In this document: one piece after another, positions 57,483 through 64,000 of the stretch
Layout of the letters: each line of letters opens with the position of its first letter
Position numbering within the stretch: the stretch's first letter is position 1
Assembly (NCBI GenBank): GCA_002364325.1
Contig: DEXV01000002.1
Span: 190,004 to 254,003 of the forward strand
Direction of reading: 5' to 3'
Source of the DNA: Gillisia sp. UBA3175
Lineage (GTDB): Bacteria > Bacteroidota > Bacteroidia > Flavobacteriales > Flavobacteriaceae
DNA: 64,000 nucleotides
The notes under the pieces: generated by a model
Database searches by the model: none
What the model was told of the DNA's origin: nothing
Seen by the model: the letters and a program-made list of their open reading frames with translations, nothing else
Translations under genes and position numbers: made by a program

Positions 57483-57642
57483 AAAAAAAAAGGGGAAAAA
57501 TCCCCTTGAACTGCACTAGTGTAATATCTAAATTTGAATGTCAGTTTAGTTTATCTAAAGTGTAATTGGGTTTAAAAATGTGCCGGATTGTTAGATGTAT
57601 TACTAGGTAGGGCTTTTAATACTTTTAAAACAATTGCGGCAC
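57483..57642 (-). ncRNA. Structured RNA array, unit 1
   Basis: Outer stem GTGCCG (57580-57585) with CGGCAC (57637-57642); inner hairpin GTATTA (57597-57602) with TAATAC (57617-57622) presenting AGGTAGGGCT (57605-57614, plus strand); then hairpin AAGGGGA/TCCCCTT (57490-57507), followed on the minus strand by nine T, a good intrinsic terminator. The outer and inner stems differ in sequence from units 2 and 3 but pair equally. Strand is assigned from the terminator. Confidence 0.6.
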
Positions 57643-57685
57643 TTCTTTATTGCTATTATTAAGTTGGTATTAAACCAATTTATTT

Positions 57686-57838
57686 AAAAAAAGGGGCTTT
57701 TACCCCTTGTTGCCTTAATTCTTCCTAAATAGATTTGAAAAGCTAATATAGCCTGATATTGATTTTAAGGAAATAAGTGTCGTTAAGCGTAAATTTATAA
57801 TTAGGTGGGCTAGTTATAAAGGAAGATGGCCAAACGAC
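57686..57838 (-). ncRNA. Structured RNA array, unit 2
   Basis: Outer stem GTCGTT (57779-57784) with AACGAC (57833-57838); inner hairpin TTTATAA (57794-57800) with TTATAAA (57814-57820) presenting AGGTGGGCT (57803-57811); then AAGGGG/CCCCTT (57691-57708), followed on the minus strand by seven T. It lies 198 bp from unit 1, loop to loop. Confidence 0.6.
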
Positions 57839-57886
57839 CCCTATTTTTTATAATTGGTTATTAGAAATAAAACAACTTATAGTAGA

Positions 57887-58042
57887 GAATGGGGAAATAT
57901 CCCCTTTTACATAACTGTGGAGTAAACTAATTTAGCCAAATTATTACAACCATGTTATAAGTTTAAAAAGTGTCGTTAAAGGTGGAACCAATTTTGAGGT
58001 AGGGCTTAAAATTAAGTAGAACACAGTTAATAGACACTTTTT
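57887..58042 (-). ncRNA. Structured RNA array, unit 3
   Basis: Outer stem AAAAAGTGTC (57965-57974) with GACACTTTTT (58033-58042); inner hairpin AATTTT (57990-57995) with AAAATT (58008-58013) presenting AGGTAGGGCT (57997-58006); then GGGGA/TCCCC (57891-57904) without a T-tract on the minus strand. Its outer stem ends in seven T on the plus strand, so on its own this unit could also act as a plus-strand terminator. It begins about 33 bp beyond the pxpC stop. Confidence 0.55.
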
Positions 58043-58075
58043 TTATCTAATACTAGATTAAGAACGATATCCTTC

Positions 58076-58939
58076 CTATTTTAGTATAGGTAAAATAAAC
58101 TTAATCCTATCTCCTGCAAGTTTTTGAGATAAACTATTTATTCCTTCCTCAGAAATCTGAAGGATCCTTGGATATCCACCTGTAGTTTGACAATCCCGCA
58201 TTAGTACGATCAAATTCCCAGATGGGGTTAGTTGAATGGTACCAGGAAGAACTGGCCCGGTAATTATCGCTTTAAGATCATTCTCCAATGGCTCCTCTAA
58301 TTGCACGGCCATTCTATTATTCTTTTTATCGATAGTAAAGCATGCCGAATGTAAATGTTGTTGCTGTGCTTTTGTTAGGAAATCAAATTCGGGTCCTTTA
58401 AAAGTAGGAATCACCATTTCCTTTATATAATCAGTTTTTATTTTTAACCCAGAATGGTGTTGGTTTCCCAATGGTGCAGTTGGAGTAAAATATAACTCAT
58501 CTCCTTTATGCAATTTAAATTGATTTGTGACTCCTTCGTACCAGCTAGCACTATTTAAAACAAGATCTACTTTAAAGCCTCCAAAAATTGCAACATATGC
58601 TCTACAACCATATTCTAATTTTCCAAAAGTGAGCACATCATCCTTTTTCACAGCTATAACCGAATGATTTAAAATATCATTTCCGTTTAGTTTGGGGTTT
58701 ATAAATGCCCCACATATTGAAATTATTGTGGCTTCAGAAAACTGCAATTTTGGTCCCATTTGGGTGATCTCTAAAACTGGCGCATCTTCAGAATTATTTA
58801 AAAGTAAGTTTGCGATTTTAGCAGAATATGAATCCATCACCCCACTTTGTGGAACTCCAAATTTTCCAAAACAAAATCTTCCAAGATCCTGAATTGAGGT
58901 GTAAAGTCCGGGATGTAAAACCTGAATTTTAGCCAACAT
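58076..58939 (-). CDS. pxpC: 5-oxoprolinase subunit C (KipA-type, biotin-dependent carboxyltransferase fold)
   Basis: 287 aa. VLHPGLYTSIQDLGRFCFGKFGVPQSGVMD at the N-terminus and QTTGGYPRILQISEEGINSLSQ near the end are family signatures. With PxpA and PxpB it opens 5-oxoproline to glutamate using ATP. Its start overlaps pxpB by 11 bp. Last gene of the operon. Confidence 0.92.
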   Translation of the reverse strand: MLAKIQVLHPGLYTSIQDLGRFCFGKFGVPQSGVMDSYSAKIANLLLNNSEDAPVLEITQMGPKLQFSEATIISICGAFINPKLNGNDILNHSVIAVKKDDVLTFGKLEYGCRAYVAIFGGFKVDLVLNSASWYEGVTNQFKLHKGDELYFTPTAPLGNQHHSGLKIKTDYIKEMVIPTFKGPEFDFLTKAQQQHLHSACFTIDKKNNRMAVQLEEPLENDLKAIITGPVLPGTIQLTPSGNLIVLMRDCQTTGGYPRILQISEEGINSLSQKLAGDRIKFILPILK

Positions 58940-59663
58940 AATTTTCGCTTTTTAATTGAAAATTAGAATTGTCCATTTCATCTATAATAGCCAAATATTC
59001 CTGCTTCTTAACCGAGTAAAATTTTACCTTATCTCCTGCTAAAATCTGGCATGGTGGGAGCTCTTTTTTATCGAAAAAATTAACTGGAGAATTTCCAATT
59101 ATTTGCCATCCTCCCGGACTGCTTTTTGGGTAAATTCCGGTCTGGTTTTCCCCTATCCCAACGGCACCTTTTTCTACCTTCATTCTGGGGGTTGATCTTC
59201 TTGAAATTATCAGCTTTTTATCAAGTCCTCCTAAGTATAAAAATCCAGGTAAAAAACCTATAAAACAGACCGTATAAATAGGACTAGTATGTAGGTCGAT
59301 AATTTCAGAAATTGAGAGTTTATTTTGACTTGCTAACAAGTACAGATCCAAACCAAATTCTTCTTCATAACAAACCGGAATATGATAAAGTTTAGAATTG
59401 ATATTTTTACCGATATCAGCTTCGGAAATTAAGCTTTTTAAGGCTAAAAACTCATTATAGACATTTTCTATAGTACACACATAAGTTATTAATAATGAAC
59501 AATATGTGTTTATTACCTCAACTATTTCTTTAGACCTTATAATTTCAATATGTTTTTTACAGATCAACACTTTTTGAAGCGTGATTTCAGAAATTTCAGG
59601 GCCAAATTCTATTAGAATTGCCTTATCCCCCATGGGAGAAAAGAAAGGATATTTCTTACTCAT
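58929..59663 (-). CDS. pxpB: 5-oxoprolinase subunit B (KipI-type)
   Basis: 244 aa. The family block FIGFLPGFLYLGGLD...STPRMKVEKGAVGIGENQTGIYPKSSPGGWQIIG is intact (cyclophilin-like fold). In Bacillus KipI also inhibits a sporulation kinase, irrelevant here. Overlaps pxpA by 4 bp and pxpC by 11 bp, so the subunits are made together. Confidence 0.93.
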   Translation of the reverse strand: MSKKYPFFSPMGDKAILIEFGPEISEITLQKVLICKKHIEIIRSKEIVEVINTYCSLLITYVCTIENVYNEFLALKSLISEADIGKNINSKLYHIPVCYEEEFGLDLYLLASQNKLSISEIIDLHTSPIYTVCFIGFLPGFLYLGGLDKKLIISRRSTPRMKVEKGAVGIGENQTGIYPKSSPGGWQIIGNSPVNFFDKKELPPCQILAGDKVKFYSVKKQEYLAIIDEMDNSNFQLKSENYVG

Positions 59664-60403
59664 TCCTTGGCTATTTTAATATTTATTTTCTGAAATTTTT
59701 CTGCTATAAAATGCAAGATCTCAACCGAATTTGGAGTGTCACTATGCAAACAAAATGTATCGGGGTTTACCTTAATTTCCTGCCCATTCTCACAACGTAT
59801 TTTTCCCTCATTAAACATCTTAAAAAGGTGCTTAAAAACAGCTTCTTTTTGAATGATCAATGCATTGGAATTGGACCGTGAAACCAAGCTAAGATCTGGA
59901 TTATAATTGCGGTCTGCAAAGGCTTCAAAAACCATTGGGATGTTGCTTTTAGAAAGTTGAAAAATTATCGAGTTTTCAGGGCAATAAATAGGGATATTTA
60001 GCTCGCAGTCTTTAATAGCTTGTAACACAATTTCAGCTATATTTTTATCCTTTGCAGCATCATTATATAGCGCTCCGTGAGGCTTAATATGAGTTAGCTT
60101 TTCCCCATGCTCCATAGCTATTTTATTAAGAGATAAGATCTGATCTTTAATAGAATTCTTAAGCTGTTGTTCAGAAATTTTAATTGAATGTCTTCCAAAA
60201 TTTTCTTTATCTGGATAGGAAGGATGTGCCCCAATTTGTACTTTATGCTGCTTGGCAAGGAGCAATGTTTTGGTCATACTTTGTACATCCCCAGCATGCC
60301 CACCACATGCAATATTACATGCAGATATTAAAGGCATAAGTTGCGAATCATATTTCCCACCTTCACCAAGATCGCAGTTAATATGAATCTGTTTCCTGAA
60401 CAT
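59660..60403 (-). CDS. pxpA: 5-oxoprolinase subunit A (LamB/YcsF family)
   Basis: 247 aa TIM-barrel-like protein. INCDLGEGGKYDSQLMPLISACNIACGGHAGD and QIGAHPSYPD...FGRHSI are the family signatures, with KPHGALYND and TFCLHSDTPN. Three bp after the Nramp-fold gene; overlaps pxpB by 4 bp. Confidence 0.94.
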   Translation of the reverse strand: MFRKQIHINCDLGEGGKYDSQLMPLISACNIACGGHAGDVQSMTKTLLLAKQHKVQIGAHPSYPDKENFGRHSIKISEQQLKNSIKDQILSLNKIAMEHGEKLTHIKPHGALYNDAAKDKNIAEIVLQAIKDCELNIPIYCPENSIIFQLSKSNIPMVFEAFADRNYNPDLSLVSRSNSNALIIQKEAVFKHLFKMFNEGKIRCENGQEIKVNPDTFCLHSDTPNSVEILHFIAEKFQKINIKIAKE

Positions 60404-60406
60404 CCT

Positions 60407-61630
60407 TTAAAAATTTTGCAACACCGAATATATAGATTTAGCACCCAAGAAGATTGCGATACCAATTATAATAATCCCAAAAATGTTTTGGATCAAGCTG
60501 TTCTTATAAATGCCCATAACACTCTTTCTATTTACTATCCATAAAAGAAAGATTGCAATTATTGGAAGTAATAATCCATTTGCTATTTGAGCGAATTGGA
60601 TGATCTCTACCGGATTTAGTTTTAAAGAAGAAAAGAAGATCCCTAATAATAAGATCCCCATCCAAACTGATCTAAATTTTCCAGACTTCATTCCATCTTT
60701 CCATCCAAAGCAACCTTTTGCTACATAGGCTGCAGCCAGAGGCGCTGTAATGGCCGAAGTAATTCCAGCAGACAATAATCCTATAGCTATAAACCAAGTG
60801 GCATACTGCCCAAACAATGGCTCTAAACCTACGGCCAGATCTGCCGCGGAACTTACGTTTAATAAATTTGGTGTAGCCGCGCAAATAACTATTGCCATAG
60901 ATACTACTCCGCCCAATATTATAGCTATGCTTAGATCTTTACGAGCCAATGGCAGGTTAGAGGCATCCTTCCACTTTTCACTTACCAGTGAAGCATGTAA
61001 AAATAAATTATATGGTACCACAGTAGTACCTACCAAGGCAATTACGGTAAGTATTCTATCTGAGCCTAATTTAGGAATTAATAAACCTTGAAATATCAAT
61101 GAAACATCGGGCTTTGTAAGTATAGCTGTAATTATAAAGGAGATACTCATAATAGCCACTAAACCAATAAATACACGTTCCAGGACTTTATAATTTCCAA
61201 TATACAGCAAGCTAAAAGCTATTGCTCCAATTAAAACACTCCAAATATTTAAACTGAAATTTCCAAGCTGTAATTCTACCGGATTAACAAGCGCAGTTAT
61301 ACCAAGCACCGCACCAGTTATATTTCCCGCTTCATAAGCAGCGTTTCCAACTACAATGGCAGACAACACAAGAACGATGGCAAAAACACGAACTATGGGA
61401 TTCTTAATTTCTTGTCGAATGCTTTCACTTAAGCCTGCTTGAGAAATTATTCCAAGCCTCGCTGCCATTTCCTGTAGAATAATACAGGAAATTATAGATA
61501 ATAATAATGCCCATAGCAGAGCGAATTGAAAATTAACTCCCGCTAAAGTGCATACTGTTACCGTACCAGGGCCAATAAATGCAGCCGAAACCAAGACTCC
61601 CGGGCCCACATTTCTCAGCCAATTTTTCAC
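60407..61630 (-). CDS. Nramp-fold transporter of the 5-oxoprolinase operon (YcsG-like)
   Basis: 407 aa, about 11 helices, GTG start overlapping the upstream stop (GTGA). TM1 reads VSAAFIGPGTVTVCTLAG, so the DPGN metal motif is GPGT; TM6 reads TTVVPYNLFLHASLVSE, so the Met ligand is Val and His is Tyr. B. subtilis has a similar Nramp-type gene (ycsG) in its pxp (ycsF-kip) locus. I infer uptake of 5-oxoproline or a related acid, not a divalent metal. Confidence 0.85.
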   Translation of the reverse strand: MKNWLRNVGPGVLVSAAFIGPGTVTVCTLAGVNFQFALLWALLLSIISCIILQEMAARLGIISQAGLSESIRQEIKNPIVRVFAIVLVLSAIVVGNAAYEAGNITGAVLGITALVNPVELQLGNFSLNIWSVLIGAIAFSLLYIGNYKVLERVFIGLVAIMSISFIITAILTKPDVSLIFQGLLIPKLGSDRILTVIALVGTTVVPYNLFLHASLVSEKWKDASNLPLARKDLSIAIILGGVVSMAIVICAATPNLLNVSSAADLAVGLEPLFGQYATWFIAIGLLSAGITSAITAPLAAAYVAKGCFGWKDGMKSGKFRSVWMGILLLGIFFSSLKLNPVEIIQFAQIANGLLLPIIAIFLLWIVNRKSVMGIYKNSLIQNIFGIIIIGIAIFLGAKSIYSVLQNF

Positions 61631-62784
61631 TTTTGAACTTTAGATTGGTGCAGGGCGTAAATAGCAAAACTACCTAACCAGTGGCCACCTTCATAACTAT
61701 CACCAACTAAATTTGGATAAGAACTAGAAACATGACGATTTGCAAGATTTCTTAAATGATTGTATTTATCTGGATACTCATTAGCTAAACCATAAAATAC
61801 CCAAGCTCTGCTAAAATTTAGACCATCTATATGCACTAACTTTCCATCTGTTCTATCAGAAACCTGACCTACAGCAATATCGAAATCCGGATTTTTAAGT
61901 TGCGGCATAAAATCTTCGATCCAAAGCGGGAAGGCCGCTTTAGGCAAGACCTTTCTCATAATATCTATCTCCTCTAAACAAGGCGAAAGAAAATCGAAGC
62001 CACTTGGTTCCCAAGAAATAGGGCAATTGTCATCTTTTAAATAAAACTCTTTTGCTCTTCTTTCTATTAATTCCTGAAATTTGGCATCCTTCACAGATGC
62101 AGCATAATCGTAAGCAAAACTTAAGGCGAAAGCAGTATTGGAATGCTCGCCTACACGGATGGGATAATTTAACTTTGGTAAGAACTCTGTGAAATTAGCA
62201 ACTATAAGATCTGATAATGGTTTTAGATTTGTAGCTAGTTCCTCACCCAGATCCGTATCCCATGTTTGAAGTTCTTCCGAAAGTTTTAATAACCAAGCCC
62301 AACCATAAGTACGTTCGTAATCGGTATTATTTTCAGCTTTAAAATACTTAACTTCAGCAGCTATATTTTCTTTAGTTAATGACTTTTCCAAAGCAGTTTT
62401 GATCTCATCGGCTTTTTCCAATTTAGGAAATTGCTTCAGCAACACCACTAAAGACCAGTGTGCATGCACAGAAGAATGCCAATCGAAACAGCCATAAAAA
62501 GCAGGATGTAACTCTTTTGGTGTGCCAAGATCCTTTTCGCTTCCAAGGGTTTGCCCTAATTTATTAGGGTATTCTGTATTTAAGCATGCTAATGGCAATT
62601 CCGCCAATTTATTTGCTTGCTCTAAATTCATTTCTATGCTATCTGCTTTTAAAATGGAATCTAATGAGATATCTGGAATAGATAAGCTATCTGAATCTGC
62701 ACTATTTTTCTCTGCATTTGATCTTTCATCTCCTTTACAGCCCATCAAGCCGACAAGTATTAGCAACATTAGAATTCTTTTCAT
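61627..62784 (-). CDS. DUF2891 lipoprotein
   Basis: 385 aa from the ATG at 62784, giving the lipoprotein signal MKRILMLLILVGLMGCKGDE with a lipobox at LMGC. An open frame extends 12 codons upstream but would spoil the signal. A Ser/Asp-rich linker precedes a helical domain with HPAFYGCFDWHSSVHAHWSL and NRHVSSSYPNLVGDSYEGGHWLGSFA, the DUF2891 pattern of alpha/alpha-barrel type. Function unknown. First gene of the pxp operon, so possibly extracytoplasmic processing of a substrate feeding 5-oxoproline use. Confidence 0.85.
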   Translation of the reverse strand: MKRILMLLILVGLMGCKGDERSNAEKNSADSDSLSIPDISLDSILKADSIEMNLEQANKLAELPLACLNTEYPNKLGQTLGSEKDLGTPKELHPAFYGCFDWHSSVHAHWSLVVLLKQFPKLEKADEIKTALEKSLTKENIAAEVKYFKAENNTDYERTYGWAWLLKLSEELQTWDTDLGEELATNLKPLSDLIVANFTEFLPKLNYPIRVGEHSNTAFALSFAYDYAASVKDAKFQELIERRAKEFYLKDDNCPISWEPSGFDFLSPCLEEIDIMRKVLPKAAFPLWIEDFMPQLKNPDFDIAVGQVSDRTDGKLVHIDGLNFSRAWVFYGLANEYPDKYNHLRNLANRHVSSSYPNLVGDSYEGGHWLGSFAIYALHQSKVQK

Positions 62785-62817
62785 TTGAAGTAGGTATCTT
62801 AATTTAAGTATATTTCT

Positions 62818-62825
62818 CAAATGTA
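62818..62825 (-). promoter_or_regulatory. Candidate -7 box of the DUF2891-pxp operon
   Basis: On the minus strand TACATTTG matches TAnnTTTG, 33 bp before the ATG at 62784, implying a leader of about 27 nt. No clear -33 TTTG. Confidence 0.5.
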
Positions 62826-62863
62826 TTAAAATCTTCGGTAAGCGCTAGTTATGTAAGAAATTT

Positions 62864-64000
62864 TTAACCTAACCAGCCTTCTCTATCCAAACTTCTATAT
62901 TGAATAGCTTCGGAAATATGACTGCCTTGGATATTTTCACTTTCAGAAAGATCTGCAATGGTTCGAGAAACCTTAAGAATTCTGTCGTAAGCTCTAGCTG
63001 AAAGATTTAAACGTGCCATTGCAATTTTTAAAAGTTCTTTTGAAGAATTTTCTAATTTGCAATATTCAGAGATGTGTTTTACACTCATTTGAGCATTATA
63101 ATGCACGTTTTCTTTATCCTTGAAACGCTCCGTTTGAATTTGCCGGGCAACGGTTACCCTTTTTCTAATATCTACACTTTTTTCTCCTACACGCTCCTCA
63201 CTTAATTTTTCGAAAGGAACAGGAGTAACTTCAATATGTATGTCTATTCGATCCAGCAAAGGCCCGCTTATCTTACTTAGGTAGCGCTGCATTTCTCCCG
63301 GTGAAGAGGACATGGGTGAATCTGGATCATTAAAAAAACCACTTGGACTAGGGTTCATACTTGCTACCAACATAAAACTTGAAGGGTATGTTACTGTGAA
63401 TTTCGCTCTCGAAATGGTAACCTCCCTATCTTCCAAAGGTTGCCTCAAAACTTCTAAAACACCTCTTTTAAATTCTGGTAATTCATCCAGAAATAAAACA
63501 CCGTTATGGGATAAAGAAATTTCACCGGGTTGTGGATAAGCACCTCCGCCAACTAAAGCCACATCCGAAATTGTATGATGAGGGCTTCTAAATGGCCGCT
63601 GAGACATTAAACCTACATTTTCTTTAACTTTTCCAACCACGCTGTGAATTTTGGTGGTTTCCAATGCTTCCTGAAGTGTCATTGGCGGTAAAATACTGGG
63701 TAATCTTTTCGCAAGCATGGTCTTTCCTGCTCCTGGAGGGCCAATGAGAATTACGTTATGGCCACCAGCCGCGGCTATCTCCATACAACGTTTTATACTT
63801 TCCTGTCCTTTTACATCTGCAAAATCATGTTCTAAATGTTCCAGATCGTTATAAAATTCCTTTCTGGTATCTATTACAGTTTTCTCGAGCGCAATCCCTT
63901 TATCAAAATATTTTATAACTTCTAGGATGTTACTAACCCCATATACATCTAGTCCGCTAACAATGGCCGCCTCTTTTACATTTTGTATTGGCAGTATAAA
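62864..64000 (-). CDS. comM: ComM/YifB-type AAA+ ATPase, N-terminus cut by window edge
   Basis: The frame is open from the stop at 62864 to the right edge (about 379 codons; whole proteins are about 510 aa). The start of the visible part reads PIQNVKEAAIVSGLDVYGVSN (Lon-like N-terminal domain), then DVKGQESIKRCMEIAAAGGHN and Walker A LIGPPGAGKTMLAKRLPSILPP, Walker B GVLFLDELPEF, and the Mg-chelatase C-terminal domain. ComM remodels branch-migrating DNA during natural transformation in other bacteria. The DUF2891 gene follows on the same strand. Confidence 0.92.
   Translation of the reverse strand, partial: FILPIQNVKEAAIVSGLDVYGVSNILEVIKYFDKGIALEKTVIDTRKEFYNDLEHLEHDFADVKGQESIKRCMEIAAAGGHNVILIGPPGAGKTMLAKRLPSILPPMTLQEALETTKIHSVVGKVKENVGLMSQRPFRSPHHTISDVALVGGGAYPQPGEISLSHNGVLFLDELPEFKRGVLEVLRQPLEDREVTISRAKFTVTYPSSFMLVASMNPSPSGFFNDPDSPMSSSPGEMQRYLSKISGPLLDRIDIHIEVTPVPFEKLSEERVGEKSVDIRKRVTVARQIQTERFKDKENVHYNAQMSVKHISEYCKLENSSKELLKIAMARLNLSARAYDRILKVSRTIADLSESENIQGSHISEAIQYRSLDREGWLG

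Overview
The window looks like a chromosomal segment of a marine-type Flavobacteriaceae (Bacteroidota), perhaps close to Gramella/Christiangramia or a sister genus. The evidence is low GC, promoters of the Bacteroidota TAnnTTTG type, few Shine-Dalgarno sites, an E1 alpha/beta fusion, an arginine route through an N-acyl-ornithine carbamoyltransferase, and REP-like elements typical of Flavobacteriia. The genus is an inference. No rRNA, tRNA, CRISPR array, prophage or insertion-sequence transposase was seen.

Layout. 1-260 holds the start of a receiver-like protein that runs off the left edge. 0.75-9.9 kb, plus strand: uvrA, a LOG-family hydrolase, a catalytically degenerate M1 peptidase/outer-membrane barrel fusion, and the fused E1 of a 2-oxoacid dehydrogenase. 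10-16.7 kb, mostly minus: menaquinone genes menB, menD, menF and a hotdog thioesterase, with a CvfB-type RNA-binding protein, a DUF2059 protein and an exported orphan among them. 16.7-26.7 kb: an esterase, a divergent Nramp-fold transporter, a triplicated palindromic repeat, dnaK, L-serine dehydratase, a CPBP protease, panB, an RluA-type pseudouridine synthase and a neutral zinc metallopeptidase. 26.7-34.9 kb, minus: one arginine operon, GNAT-argG-argC-argD-argF'-argB-argE-argH. 35-38 kb: an aldehyde dehydrogenase, a truncated relative of it, and an EamA transporter. 38-51.2 kb: an alpha-helical repeat protein, leuACDB (plus strand), then ilvD-ilvB-ilvN-ilvC-ilvA converging on it from the minus strand; together these cover branched-chain amino acid synthesis. 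52-57.4 kb, minus: a GNAT/nitrilase fusion, a NarL-type two-component system, two paralogous 7-8 TM proteins and a small conserved protein. 57.4-58.1 kb: a non-coding array of three structured units. 58.1-62.8 kb: a 5-oxoprolinase operon (pxpABC) with an Nramp-fold transporter and a DUF2891 lipoprotein. The right edge cuts a ComM/YifB-type ATPase.

The strongest unexplained signals are non-coding. First, 57,483-58,042 holds three tandem units about 196 bp apart. Each has a GGGG/CCCC hairpin, a long-range stem whose sequence differs between units while pairing is kept, and an inner hairpin presenting the same loop, AGGTRGGGCT on the plus strand (AGCCCYACCT on the minus). This looks like an undescribed structured RNA family. 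Second, a 193-bp direct repeat with 9 mismatches (37,801-37,993 and 51,888-52,080) brackets the whole leu/ilv block. Each copy spans the 3' junction of an aldehyde dehydrogenase gene converging on the GNAT/nitrilase gene, as if the 14-kb block had been inserted into, or duplicated at, that junction. Third, a roughly 230-bp structured element occurs twice, upstream of the arginine operon and between leuB and ilvA; the second copy lies beside a short argH remnant.

How the genes fit together: much of the window is amino acid and cofactor anabolism (Arg, Leu, Ile, Val, pantothenate, menaquinone), with 2-oxoacid oxidation and 5-oxoproline and serine breakdown feeding carbon and nitrogen back.
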